Source of the DNA: Candidatus Baldrarchaeum yapensis
Lineage (GTDB): Archaea > Asgardarchaeota > Baldrarchaeia > Baldrarchaeales > Baldrarchaeaceae
Assembly: GCA_016840465.1 (NCBI GenBank)
Contig: JAEOSH010000011.1
Location: 1 to 50,117 of the forward strand
DNA length: 50,117 nt
Direction: 5' to 3'
Program-made: the position numbers and the translations under genes
In this document: piece by piece, positions 42,844 to 50,117 of the stretch
Numbering within the stretch: the first letter of the stretch is position 1
Layout: each line of letters opens with the position of its first letter
Notes under the pieces: generated by a model
Told to the model about the DNA's origin: nothing
Databases searched by the model: none
The model's input: only the letters and a program-made list of their open reading frames with translations

Positions 42844-43818
42844 CTACTTTATACCAAATGACAGCAATAACATCAACAGAATTAGAATCGTCACTGAGAC
42901 CATAATTATGATTATTGCGAAATACTTCCTGTTTTCAACGATTGATGTAAATTTTGTCGCCTCTTTATGCGTTTGTTCTTGCTCAATATACATTTGCCTT
43001 AGTTTTTCCGTCAGAATTCTAAGATTCTCGTAAACGAGTGCAAGCTTGTCCTCACCCGGTGTTCTGTTCGTTTCGGAGGCTATCATCTTTTTCACATCTT
43101 CTATCGTAAACTCCCCGAGCGATAATTTCCTCAGTATCTCCTCTGCAAGTGATGGTCGTTTTGTCAACGTCATGTATCCTCGAAACACAGCATACTCTAT
43201 TATTTCCTTAACTTTAGATAGGGGGAGCCCTAAGTACTTGGCAATAGAGGTTATTGTGAGAGAGCCATCTGCAATGCTAAGCACATCAATAGAGTCATGC
43301 CCGAATCTTGTTATTAAGTCTCTGTGAATGTCACTATCCCTTCTTAACACTTCTATGAGACTGCATTTACGCTTAGGGTATAAGCGTTCCGCGTCATGCT
43401 TACTTATCGATATAGGAACTATCTTTGAGCGAGAGTTGAACTGTTCAGCAAGCATATCAATGTACTGTTCGAATGCTATGACCTCGGGAACCTTTCTTAG
43501 CACACCGCTGAAGAGGTAAAGTTTTCCCTCAAATCTTCTGAAGAACTCGGATATTACGAGATCAAGAAACTTCTCCCCCTCATATCCGCTTTTGTCATCC
43601 GTCGATACGACGAAAAGTAAGTTTCTGCGGACCTTAAACGTGAATGAGAAATGCCCCATGTCTATGTTACGGATTTCCGAGTGCCCCACCTCACGAGCAA
43701 AAATGTAAAGAGCGGTGAAAAAACCAGATATTAGATTCGGCTCTAACTGGAATCCTCCATAATTCCTGTGGATGAGACAAAGGCCGGAGGGATCAATTAT
43801 CCATACCTCATAAATCAC
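42844..43818 (-). CDS. Longin-like, winged-helix, coiled-coil tail-anchored membrane protein
   Basis: 324-aa protein not matching a family I can name. Residues 1-100 read like a longin/profilin-like domain: IYEVWIIDPSGLCLIHRNY, then LISGFFTALYIFARE helix, a strand pair (FSFTFKVRRNLLFVVSTDD) and a second helix (KFLDLVISEFFRRF). About 185-235 resemble a winged helix (SITSIAKYLGL-like, KVKEIIEYAVFRGYMTL). About 255-295 are coiled-coil-like (ENLRILTEKLRQMYIEQEQ), and one hydrophobic helix ends the chain at about 297-322 with FGIK, a tail anchor. The GTG start 43818 has only a weak ribosome site. It follows the second PAC2 gene by 27 nt, so they are probably cotranscribed. Longin, coil and tail anchor is the order of R-SNAREs; homology is not shown. 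Confidence 0.65.
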   Translation of the reverse strand: MIYEVWIIDPSGLCLIHRNYGGFQLEPNLISGFFTALYIFAREVGHSEIRNIDMGHFSFTFKVRRNLLFVVSTDDKSGYEGEKFLDLVISEFFRRFEGKLYLFSGVLRKVPEVIAFEQYIDMLAEQFNSRSKIVPISISKHDAERLYPKRKCSLIEVLRRDSDIHRDLITRFGHDSIDVLSIADGSLTITSIAKYLGLPLSKVKEIIEYAVFRGYMTLTKRPSLAEEILRKLSLGEFTIEDVKKMIASETNRTPGEDKLALVYENLRILTEKLRQMYIEQEQTHKEATKFTSIVENRKYFAIIIIMVSVTILILLMLLLSFGIK

Positions 43819-43845
43819 ATCCCTACACCGTTTACCGAATTTTTC

Positions 43846-44607
43846 TCAAATAACATATGGCCAGCCCGGCTTACCTCTCTCCTCGGGGCTCTCCTCCTCA
43901 TCTATTCCTAAAAGGTCGGACAAGTCTTTAAGCCCACGTATTTTCCTCTCTAATTCTACAAGGTCCAAATTCAGCTCCAGTTTGTCATTCAATAACTCAA
44001 CTAGTGCTCTCGATGCGTTAGGATCTAATCTCAGGTTTTCGTGAGTTTCCGCAAGTAGTGCGACCCCATCTATTCCAAATAGCGTCTTGCAGAACACCGG
44101 TATTGTTCCATTGGCTCCGGTTATCGTGCCGCCCTGGTATTTTACTGCATTTCTATGCTCCGAGAAGTATTCTAGGAGTTCATCGGACGTTGCTGCGACG
44201 TGGACACGTGGAGTTTTTGGTATACGAAACATACTGTATGCCGCTAGGGATATTATCAGCTTGCATCCCCAGTTATGGAAAGTTTCCGCGACGAATTTTG
44301 TGAACTGATAAAGGCCGTGAGGGCTAATGGGCTGAGCATCACCGGTGAGGAAAAAGATGTCTCTGTCTTCACCCCGCCATATGAAGAAGGCGCTTCTCAG
44401 GAGTTTAGATACCCCGTTCTTGTTGACTATGACCCACGCGGGGAAATCATACGGGAATACTTCCATAATTTTCTCCGCACCAAGCCCCACTATCAGACTT
44501 ATCACTGCAAGTTTCCCAACACGTGCAATTCCCGGCATGCCAACTATTGCGATCGGGTCTCTCAGCGTGGAGGGGTCTATTTCCTTTAGCACTTTGATTC
44601 TCATCAT
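43846..44607 (-). CDS. PAC2-family protein, second copy
   Basis: A second PAC2 protein (253 aa from ATG 44607). Family motifs: DPIAIVGMPGIARVGKLAV near the start, YDFPAWV, FFLTGDAQPISPHGLYQF, LIISLAAYS, GTITGANGTIPVF, DGVALLAETHENLRLDPNASRAL and a Glu-rich tail ending GWPYVI. As in the first PAC2 (17726-18553), Tyr is third from the end, not second, so it is not a strict Hb-Tyr-X proteasome motif. GTG 44625 is the alternative start; a TATA-like AGTATTAAAC near 44655 (minus) leaves a leader of ~20 nt before ATG 44607. It precedes the longin-like membrane protein. Two PAC2 paralogues are known to work together in archaeal proteasome assembly. Confidence 0.9.
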   Translation of the reverse strand: MMRIKVLKEIDPSTLRDPIAIVGMPGIARVGKLAVISLIVGLGAEKIMEVFPYDFPAWVIVNKNGVSKLLRSAFFIWRGEDRDIFFLTGDAQPISPHGLYQFTKFVAETFHNWGCKLIISLAAYSMFRIPKTPRVHVAATSDELLEYFSEHRNAVKYQGGTITGANGTIPVFCKTLFGIDGVALLAETHENLRLDPNASRALVELLNDKLELNLDLVELERKIRGLKDLSDLLGIDEEESPEERGKPGWPYVI

Positions 44608-44686
44608 ACCATCACGCTCTGTCACGAGTTAATCATCCCATCATGAATGTTTAATACTATCCTTGGGGGAAGTGATGCTCATTCTT

Positions 44687-45235
44687 TCACTTAAATACGT
44701 TTTCGACATGCTTCCGGAAGGCCTCTGCAAGTTCTTTATTAAATCCTATGAGTACGACCCTCTTTAATGTCGTTCCCTCATCGATGTGGCTCTTTGCTTC
44801 CTCGCACATAACCCTCGCGGCGTCCTCGTATGGAACTCCTCCGACCCCAGTGCCCATTCCGGGGAATGCTATCTCAGTAATATTATTGTCCTTTGCACAA
44901 TCGAGGGCCGCGCGTGTCGCTAACCTAACTTTCTCAGTATTCGTGCTCATGGCGGGTCTCTCCATCGTTGGTGCATGTATGACGTACTTAATTTTGGGTA
45001 GCTTCCCGGCATGTGTTACAATAGCCCTTCCTATAGGCACTGGTGCATGCTTTACTGCTTCCTTCTCGATCTCCTCTCCCCCCTTTCTCCTAATGGCCCC
45101 TGCAACCCCACCTCCCATTAGCATCTGGCTATTCGCGGGGTTCACTATTGCTTCTACCCCTAGTTCAGTAATGTCACCCTGCCATACTTCCACGGATACA
45201 CCCTTATACTCACGAGCCATTATTTTCTCGGGCAT
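44687..45235 (-). CDS. Macro-domain (ADP-ribose-binding) protein
   Basis: 182-aa single macro domain, the MacroD/Af1521-like type that binds ADP-ribose and often removes it from proteins or O-acetyl-ADP-ribose. Motifs: GDITELGVEAIVNPANSQM, LMGGGVAGAIRRKGG, PVPIGRAIVTHAG, YVIHAPTM, IAFPGMGTGVGGVPYEDAA. The NPAN Asn and the GGGVAGAI loop needed for catalysis are present. ATG 45235 follows GGGGATCG. Minus-strand TATA GTTTAAAAGTAC near 45271 gives a ~10-nt leader. Alone in its transcription unit. Confidence 0.95.
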   Translation of the reverse strand: MPEKIMAREYKGVSVEVWQGDITELGVEAIVNPANSQMLMGGGVAGAIRRKGGEEIEKEAVKHAPVPIGRAIVTHAGKLPKIKYVIHAPTMERPAMSTNTEKVRLATRAALDCAKDNNITEIAFPGMGTGVGGVPYEDAARVMCEEAKSHIDEGTTLKRVVLIGFNKELAEAFRKHVENVFK

Positions 45236-45465
45236 AACGATCCCCTGAAAACTTTGGCTAACAGTACTTTTAAACTACACTATTGCCCGAATCGGACGTC
45301 GTTTGCCATATTTTCTCAATCGAGAATCACACTTTTAGAATAAAGTACACTATAGTTTATATTCCGGAAATCGTGCTTAGGTAAAATGTACTAGTTGCCA
45401 TGGCGTGTACTTATATTTTTTCAGAGGGATTATCAAATGTTTCAAAGATGCCAGAGGGATGGACC
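45236..45465. promoter_or_regulatory. Divergent promoter region, macro-domain gene and alaX
   Basis: Contains the minus-strand TATA near 45271 for the macro gene and, for alaX, plus-strand candidates TAGTTTATATTCC (about 45353-45365) and CTTATATTTTTTC (about 45409-45421). The latter predicts a start near 45440, leaving ~26 nt with the GAGGGATGG ribosome site. No other gene seen. Confidence 0.4.
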
Positions 45466-46719
45466 ATGAGGACGCGTAAACTCTATTACGAGAATCCATA
45501 TGTGCAGAAATTCGAGGCAAAAATTGTGAAGATATCCAAGAAAAACGATAAGATTACCATTATTCTGGACAAAACTGCATTTTATCCAGAGGGTGGAGGG
45601 CAACCTCATGATACTGGGGTAATCGAGGGAAGGAATGGCATTGCACACGTGTATAGAGTGTTGGAGGAAAATGGAGAGATACTACATTTCGTCAGTATTG
45701 AGGGGAAGTTTGAGGAAGGCGAAGAGGTTATAGGAAGGGTGGACTGGGAGAGGCGCATTGAGCACATGCGACATCACACGGCGGCGCACATTGTATGGGG
45801 AGCCATAAAGAGAGTCTTGGGGCACGAGGTCAAGGCGGCAGGGTCGGATTTGACGACCAAAAAAGCGCGTCTCGACGTTTTCATCGGTAAAGGAAAGAGA
45901 ATAACTGCGGAACAAATCAGGGAAATTGAAAGGCTAAGCAACCAAGTGATTTTGGAGAATAGGCCAGTAAGAACTTATTTCATAAGTGCAAAGGACGCTC
46001 TTGAGAGGTTTCCGGACGTTGAGTTGAAGAAGGAAGTGGAGATGGTACGTGTCGTTGAGATCGAAGATTGGGATGTTAACTTCTGTGGGGGGACGCATGT
46101 CTCGCGTACGGGCGAAGTCCTTGCTATAAAAATCTTTAAGAGGGAGCGGATTAGTGAGGGGACGGACAGATTGCTGATTGCTGCCGGGAAATCCGCTCTT
46201 TCGATGTTATTTGACGCCCATAACACATTACAGGAAATATCCGAAATTGCAAAGACAAAGGACGTGAAAAATTGGGTAATTTCCATAAAAAACAAGCTGA
46301 AGGATGCTGAGGCAGAGATAGAAAAACTTTCATCGAAAATTTACGCATACAAATTGCTAAGGCATTTGGAGCGCATTGAGCGATTTGGAGTGTTAGTAAT
46401 GGAGGTTGATTGCCCTAAGAAGTTACTTAGTGAGGTTGCAAGGGCAATTGTGGCAGAGGAGCCAAATGCAATTGTGATTTTAGGAAGAAAGGATGGAGGC
46501 GCCGCATTGGTCGGTGCAGCAGGTAGGAATATTCCTAAATTTGTGAACGTTAGCGAGGTGCTGGGTGAGATTGCAAAGGCAATCGGAGGGAAAACAAAGG
46601 GATCGGCGGAATTCGCGCAGGGAGGAGGTCCTAAGGGTGAGAAATTAAACCAAGCATTAGAAGATGCAAAGAAAATTCTCAAAGCAAAGTTATTAGAGTT
46701 CACGAGGCAGCAGCCTTAA
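45466..46719 (+). CDS. alaX: AlaX alanyl-tRNA editing protein with C-terminal DHHA1-like domain
   Basis: Trans-editing enzyme that hydrolyses mischarged Ser- or Gly-tRNA(Ala). The 417-aa protein starts KLYYENPYVQKFEAKI, followed by AFYPEGGGQPHDTG (beta-barrel part shared with AlaRS), zinc-site MRHHTAAH, and FCGGTHVSRTGEV with the other Cys/His ligands. About residues 260-417 carry a coiled coil and a DHHA1-like domain (GAAGRNIPKF, AEFAQGGGPK), making it the long AlaX-L type. I chose ATG 45466, 6 nt after GAGGGATGG and aligned with AlaX starts; the frame runs open to 45400. Overlaps the S25e gene by 20 bp, tail to tail. Confidence 0.95.
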   Translation: MRTRKLYYENPYVQKFEAKIVKISKKNDKITIILDKTAFYPEGGGQPHDTGVIEGRNGIAHVYRVLEENGEILHFVSIEGKFEEGEEVIGRVDWERRIEHMRHHTAAHIVWGAIKRVLGHEVKAAGSDLTTKKARLDVFIGKGKRITAEQIREIERLSNQVILENRPVRTYFISAKDALERFPDVELKKEVEMVRVVEIEDWDVNFCGGTHVSRTGEVLAIKIFKRERISEGTDRLLIAAGKSALSMLFDAHNTLQEISEIAKTKDVKNWVISIKNKLKDAEAEIEKLSSKIYAYKLLRHLERIERFGVLVMEVDCPKKLLSEVARAIVAEEPNAIVILGRKDGGAALVGAAGRNIPKFVNVSEVLGEIAKAIGGKTKGSAEFAQGGGPKGEKLNQALEDAKKILKAKLLEFTRQQP

Positions 46720-46987
46720 CGGGTACGTAGAGCCTAGTCCTTCTATTTGCGAACACGAGTTTAACTATGCCTTTCTCCTCGAATTCTTTAAGCAACCTCT
46801 TTGCAACGCTGACCCTGATATTATACTTCAGCGCGAGGTCGGTTGGCGTCACCACCTTCATGCCCTGGATTTCCTTTTCTATCCTTTCCTTCAGCTCACC
46901 AGTTACTAGGATGTCCCTCACCGTATACTCGTATTCGTAAACCTTTCCAAACTTTTTCTTTTTCTTCCGAACCTGGCGTTGTGCCAT
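46700..46987 (-). CDS. rps25e: Ribosomal protein eS25
   Basis: Small-subunit protein found in archaea and eukaryotes only. The 95-aa product has a basic N-terminus (RKKKKKFGK) and the winged-helix S25e body: KEIQGMKVVTPTDLALKYNI, VAKRLLKEFEEKGIVKLV and NRRTRLYVP. The ATG at 46987 is in a short 27-nt gap after the dolichol-kinase-like gene's start side (divided by AACGTGGTGATAGC, a GGTGAT ribosome site on the coding strand). It ends inside the alaX C-terminus on the other strand. Confidence 0.93.
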   Translation of the reverse strand: MAQRQVRKKKKKFGKVYEYEYTVRDILVTGELKERIEKEIQGMKVVTPTDLALKYNIRVSVAKRLLKEFEEKGIVKLVFANRRTRLYVPVKAAAS

Positions 46988-47014
46988 GCTATCACCACGT
47001 TCACGTTAGTAGGA

Positions 47015-47896
47015 TCAAGACAGCAAGATGGTTATAAATGTCACGGTGGTAGCGATGACGAGGGAGTTTAAGAGGTTATCATCGATAAGCGTGTCCATCA
47101 GGTCCACAAGGGCAAAGACCGCCGCCCCCGCAATTGCTGCGATCGGATTTATAAAGAACAGGAGAACAACAAATGTTGAAAGAAGTCCAGCGATGAAGCC
47201 CTCCATAGTTTTTCGTGAGAATTCCATTGCCATCTTCCCCATACGGGAACCAACCACCGCTGCCATGGCGTCACCTATTGCGGCCGCCATCACCGAGGCC
47301 ACTGCTATGTTCACGGGGAATGCCATCATTACAAGAGTTGCGGAAACAGCGAAATACGTATGTGGGCCGAATGTCCAATACTCGTTTCTCATCATTGAAA
47401 GTCTCGTCAGCCTCCCAAATGGGGAATACCCTGGGAAGAACATTCGCAGAACATCAAACGTGTAGAAAAATAAAAACGCCGCTAAGACAAGCGCTTTTGC
47501 CGCATCTCCACCAAATAACAGGTAGATGACGATTATTATTGCACTCAGTCCGTGGAAAAGCTTTCGAAGAAGTTCGCCATGCCTCGTAGTGCTCATTATT
47601 TGTCTTCCTAGAAATATGCCCACCACGGGGCTTATCAGCCTTTTCTCGACCTCCCTCACGATCAGGAGAAGGACAACGCTGAGGAAGGGGCACACTGCGA
47701 GCATGAATATTATGTCAGGATGGAGATTTAACGGCTTTGACACGTATACGAGTGTGCTTATGATGAGCATAAGAGCACCTGTCATTGTTGTCGAGAGGAA
47801 CGCGCGCAGATCCTTCAGTCTAAGCGATATGTACGAGCATAATGCGGTAGGAATAGTTCCAATAGAGATTATCGTTGAGAGAAGAGCGTACCACAT
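47015..47896 (-). CDS. Dolichol/phytol kinase-like CTP-dependent membrane protein (COG0170)
   Basis: 293-aa polytopic membrane protein. The second half has the SEC59/CTP-dependent lipid kinase and phosphatidate-cytidylyltransferase pattern: RKLFHGLSAI, AAAIGDAMAAVVGSRMGK (nucleotide-binding Asp-Ala and Gly-x3-Gly-Lys) and SRKTMEGFIAGLL. About eight helices are visible, with the first three forming an N-terminal region of ~90 residues. In archaea such proteins are expected to phosphorylate dolichol or other polyprenols, or to act in lipid synthesis. The substrate is not readable. It is upstream of eS25 on the same strand, 27 nt apart. Confidence 0.82.
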   Translation of the reverse strand: MWYALLSTIISIGTIPTALCSYISLRLKDLRAFLSTTMTGALMLIISTLVYVSKPLNLHPDIIFMLAVCPFLSVVLLLIVREVEKRLISPVVGIFLGRQIMSTTRHGELLRKLFHGLSAIIIVIYLLFGGDAAKALVLAAFLFFYTFDVLRMFFPGYSPFGRLTRLSMMRNEYWTFGPHTYFAVSATLVMMAFPVNIAVASVMAAAIGDAMAAVVGSRMGKMAMEFSRKTMEGFIAGLLSTFVVLLFFINPIAAIAGAAVFALVDLMDTLIDDNLLNSLVIATTVTFITILLS

Positions 47897-47988
47897 CGGT
47901 GCCCCCTACTTTTAGCTTTTCTGGTACGTAAAAAACTTTTACATCAGTGCATTCACAATTTATGAAAAGCGCACAGGTGTACGGGCTC

Positions 47989-48651
47989 ATGGAACACTTA
48001 AGAAATATCATTGATAGGCTCGAAAATGCTTATCCGGAGAGATGGGAGTGGAAGGAAAGAGATCCGTTCAAAATTTTGATTGTGACAATTATTTCTCAAA
48101 GGACTAACTGGAAGAATGTGGATGCCGCTGTGCAAAGGCTTGAAAGTGAGGTGGGAATATCCCCGGAAACGCTCGCGTCTACTGACGTTGGAAAGATCGC
48201 TGAGTGCATCAGAGTTGCCGGACTTTATAACGAGAAAAGTGAAAAGATAAAGAAAATTGCCCAAGTCGTGCTTGAGGAATACGGCGGAGACCTGAGCAAA
48301 ATTATATCTATGCCATTAGATGAGGCCAGAAGGGAACTTCTTAAGCTTCCAGGCATAGGACCCAAGACTGCCGATGTTGTTCTACTGTTTGGCGCAAGAA
48401 AACCCGTGTTTCCGGTGGATACTCATATAACGAGGATCTCGAAAAGATTGGGAATTGTAAGGGAAAATGCAGACTATGAGGAAATCAGGAGAGTTTGGGA
48501 GGATGCGCTGCCACCCGAGAAGTACGCCATCGCACACATCCTCCTCATAATTCACGGAAGGCGTGTGTGTAAGTCTCAAAAACCCAACTGTCAAGAGTGT
48601 GTCATTAAGGAGTATTGTGAGTACTATAAAAGAAAGGAGGGTTCCAGATGA
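47989..48651 (+). CDS. nth: Endonuclease III-like DNA glycosylase/AP lyase
   Basis: Base-excision repair enzyme for oxidised pyrimidines. The 220-aa protein has the HhH motif LPGIGPKTADVVL, with the catalytic Lys in PKTAD, the catalytic Asp in FPVDTHITRIS, and the 4Fe-4S loop with C-x6-C-x2-C-x5-C spacing at the C-terminus. ILIVTIISQRTNWKNV is the typical early segment (SQxT). I chose ATG 47989, behind AGGTGT and downstream of a CTTTTACATC box near 47935; GTG 47947 adds 14 residues. It overlaps yjbQ by 4 bp (ATGA), so the two are translationally coupled. Confidence 0.95.
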   Translation: MEHLRNIIDRLENAYPERWEWKERDPFKILIVTIISQRTNWKNVDAAVQRLESEVGISPETLASTDVGKIAECIRVAGLYNEKSEKIKKIAQVVLEEYGGDLSKIISMPLDEARRELLKLPGIGPKTADVVLLFGARKPVFPVDTHITRISKRLGIVRENADYEEIRRVWEDALPPEKYAIAHILLIIHGRRVCKSQKPNCQECVIKEYCEYYKRKEGSR

Positions 48652-49052
48652 GAGTATTCTCGCGTGAAATTTCGTTTAACACCCGTGGAGAAATAGATAT
48701 AATTGACATAACTGGTGAGGTTGAGAAAATTGTTAGAGAGTCAGGAGTCAAGAATGGCATTGCAACAGTATTCATACCGGGCGCAACTGGCGCCATAACA
48801 ACAATAGAGTACGAGCCGGGTTTAATAGAGGACTTCAAAGATGCACTAAGAAGACTAATTCCACGAGAAATAAGATATCGTCATCCGGTTAACGGACATA
48901 GCCATGTCAGAGCGTCTCTTCTCGGCCCAAGCGTTACAGTGCCAATAATAGGGGGACATCTGCATCTTGGCACCTGGCAACAGATAGTGTTCATAGAACT
49001 TGATACCCGTCCTCGACATCGGCGCGTCATAGTTCAAATAGTGGGCGAATAA
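48648..49052 (+). CDS. YjbQ/UPF0047 family protein
   Basis: 134-aa protein of the widespread YjbQ family, for which a weak thiamine-phosphate synthase activity has been described in E. coli. Family marks: FIPGATGAITTIEYEPG, RYRHPVNGHSHVRASLLGPS and PIIGGHLHLGTWQQIVFIELD, with clustered His and the conserved Gln-Gln strand. The ATG overlaps the nth stop (ATGA) and follows GGAGGGTTCC. The real metabolic role is not established. Confidence 0.94.
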   Translation: MRVFSREISFNTRGEIDIIDITGEVEKIVRESGVKNGIATVFIPGATGAITTIEYEPGLIEDFKDALRRLIPREIRYRHPVNGHSHVRASLLGPSVTVPIIGGHLHLGTWQQIVFIELDTRPRHRRVIVQIVGE

Positions 49053-49313
49053 CACATCAGGAGATCATCGTCACCGATGGTTTTTATTCACATGCCATAT
49101 CTGATGCCCCCATCGCAATGACGCACGAGAAAACTTTTAAAAGACGACTGGTGCTTCATGTTAGGTAACAACCCAAGGGGACGACCGGTGATGTCCTGCC
49201 AATTTCTTTAAACTTCTGCGGAATCTTGCATGATCCGGGTGTGTTTGTGGACTTAGTTCTCATTCTATACTGTGAAAATCTAAATTCAGGATACTATCTG
49301 GGAGGTGCTCCTT
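49053..49313 (+). promoter_or_regulatory. Promoter and leader region of pheS
   Basis: Strong BRE/TATA-like GAAAACTTTTAAAAG (TATA 49132-49142) predicts a start near 49164, giving a leader of about 150 nt; a second candidate TTCTTTAAAC (49204-49213) would give about 75 nt. The ribosome site GGGAGGTG (49300-49307) precedes the TTG start. I saw no riboswitch or upstream peptide rich in Phe. Confidence 0.45.
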
Positions 49314-50117
49314 TTGGTAAGCGACTCTGCTGAGCATGTAGTACTATATTCTACGGAAAAGGCCGTTATAACGGCGTTTCCAAGGGATAAGAGAGAGGTC
49401 ACTCCCCAAGAGATAGCGAGAATTTCCGGAATGCCCGTCGAGAAAGTTCTCTCGACGATAGCATCGCTACAAAGTAAAGGCCTAATAAGGGTTTATGAAA
49501 GGACGAAACGTATCGTAAGGCTCACTGAGGAGGGTAAAGAATACGCGGAGAAAGGATTACCCGAGTACCGCCTTCTTAAGTACTTATCGGAGCGGAAAAG
49601 TGTAACTATCGACGAATTAGTGAAGAAAGGGGTGCCCGGGCTTGATAGGAAAAGGATCAATATAGCGATTGGCCACCTCAGAAGGAGGGGATTGATCGAA
49701 ATAGAGAAAGTCGACAATAAGAGAGTACTTAGGGTGACAGAACAGGGGCTTAGACTTTCGAAAGAGGTGCCGGAGGAGCAACAGGTCTTAGGCATGATCT
49801 TGAAACAAGGGTGGGTTCCCGCGGAGGAGGTAGATGAAAAAATATTTAAGTCACTTGCCAGCAGAAACCTTGTTATCATCGAAGAGAGGACCGAGAGAAT
49901 TCTGAAATTGACCGATCTGGGAGAAAAGGTTGTCAGCGGAAAGATCAAAATACTTGAGGAGGTCACAAGGCTAACAAGGGAACTTATAATTTCGGGTAAG
50001 TGGAAAGAGGTGAAGTTGAGAAAATACGATGTGACGGTGGAGCCCCCGAGAATATACCCCGGAAAGAAGCACCCCTATGTTGAGTTTTTGGAAGAGGTGC
50101 GCAGAATTCTGATAGGC
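49314..50117 (+). CDS. pheS: Phenylalanyl-tRNA synthetase alpha subunit, 5' part
   Basis: Partial gene of 268 codons, open at the window end. The N-terminal half consists of consecutive winged-helix units typical of archaeal/eukaryotic-type PheS: TPQEIARISGMPVEKVLSTI, LIRVYERTKRIVRLTEEG, YRLLKYLSERKSVTIDELV, LGMILKQGWVPAEEVDE. The end RKYDVTVEPPRIYPGKKHP, then FLEEVRRIL, is the start of the catalytic domain (in PheS the PGKxHP motif leads to motif 1). TTG 49314 is 6 nt after GGGAGGTG; no earlier suitable start exists. pheT presumably follows outside. Confidence 0.93.
   Translation, partial: MVSDSAEHVVLYSTEKAVITAFPRDKREVTPQEIARISGMPVEKVLSTIASLQSKGLIRVYERTKRIVRLTEEGKEYAEKGLPEYRLLKYLSERKSVTIDELVKKGVPGLDRKRINIAIGHLRRRGLIEIEKVDNKRVLRVTEQGLRLSKEVPEEQQVLGMILKQGWVPAEEVDEKIFKSLASRNLVIIEERTERILKLTDLGEKVVSGKIKILEEVTRLTRELIISGKWKEVKLRKYDVTVEPPRIYPGKKHPYVEFLEEVRRILIG

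Noticed and set aside
47028-47915. Plus-strand frames opposite the dolichol-kinase-like gene
   Set aside because: Shadow of the membrane-protein coding strand.
49190-49240. GTGATGT with a downstream stretch complementary to the 16S 911-923 region, as a second possible C/D sRNA
   Set aside because: No D box CTGA, imperfect C box; a match of this length with wobble is expected by chance.
49493-49966. Minus-strand 157-codon frame at the window end
   Set aside because: Antisense to pheS, which is recognisable through the whole stretch.

Overview
This window is a dense, AT-leaning archaeal chromosome segment and is cellular throughout. I see no phage, plasmid, IS or CRISPR material. Archaeal origin is shown by MCM, GINS and Hel308, archaeal-type S7 and S25e, class II ribonucleotide reductase with an intein, AlaX, PAC2 proteins, family-4 UDG, TATA-box promoters, an intron-bearing tRNA-Tyr and a box C/D sRNA upstream of a roadblock gene. 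A Rab/Ras-like GTPase, roadblock and longin-like proteins and multiple tRNA introns suggest a thermophilic member of the TACK/Thermoproteota side of the Archaea. The exact lineage cannot be fixed from this window.

Layout. 1-5 kb: coaBC and a large secreted C25-like peptidase. 5-6 kb: a small orphan gene and an AdoMet (or arginine) decarboxylase. 6-18.5 kb: a co-directional run on the minus strand, PAC2 > small helical protein > transglutaminase-like/DUF4129 protein > DUF4350 protein > MoxR > DUF58 > membrane protein, then a separately promoted unit of a degenerate membrane-anchored ATPase-like gene and rpsG. 18.8-20.7 kb: C/D sRNA, roadblock protein, purB. 20.7-25.6 kb: replication/repair operon GINS-MCM-Hel308. 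25.7-34.3 kb: gamma-carbonic anhydrase, nrdJ with intein, TatD, Nudix, RNase Z, ATP-grasp, thioredoxin, methyltransferase. 34.3-36 kb: fused MNT-HEPN-like protein and tRNA-Tyr. 36-42 kb: MBL protein, GDT1-like transporter, small GTPase, DUF84 NTPase, SCP2-like protein, larB/larC. 42-50 kb: UDG, longin-like tail-anchored protein with a second PAC2, macro domain, AlaX, S25e, dolichol-kinase-like protein, endonuclease III, YjbQ and the 5' part of pheS, which runs off the window.

The most notable points are: (1) a tRNA-Tyr gene whose intervening sequence is best read as two introns flanking a two-nucleotide exon; (2) a box C/D sRNA whose two guides both match universally conserved 16S rRNA; (3) a longin-like, coiled-coil, C-terminally anchored protein with R-SNARE-like layout, in the same window as a Rab-like GTPase and a roadblock protein; (4) a single-chain MNT nucleotidyltransferase-HEPN protein; (5) an intein directly before the radical cysteine of ribonucleotide reductase, with a decayed endonuclease; (6) a transglutaminase-like protein whose catalytic Cys position is Ser. 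Six convergent gene pairs overlap at their 3' ends, so the genome is tightly packed. Start codons were chosen from Shine-Dalgarno-like sites (GGTGAT/GGAGG) and TATA boxes. GTG and TTG starts are common.
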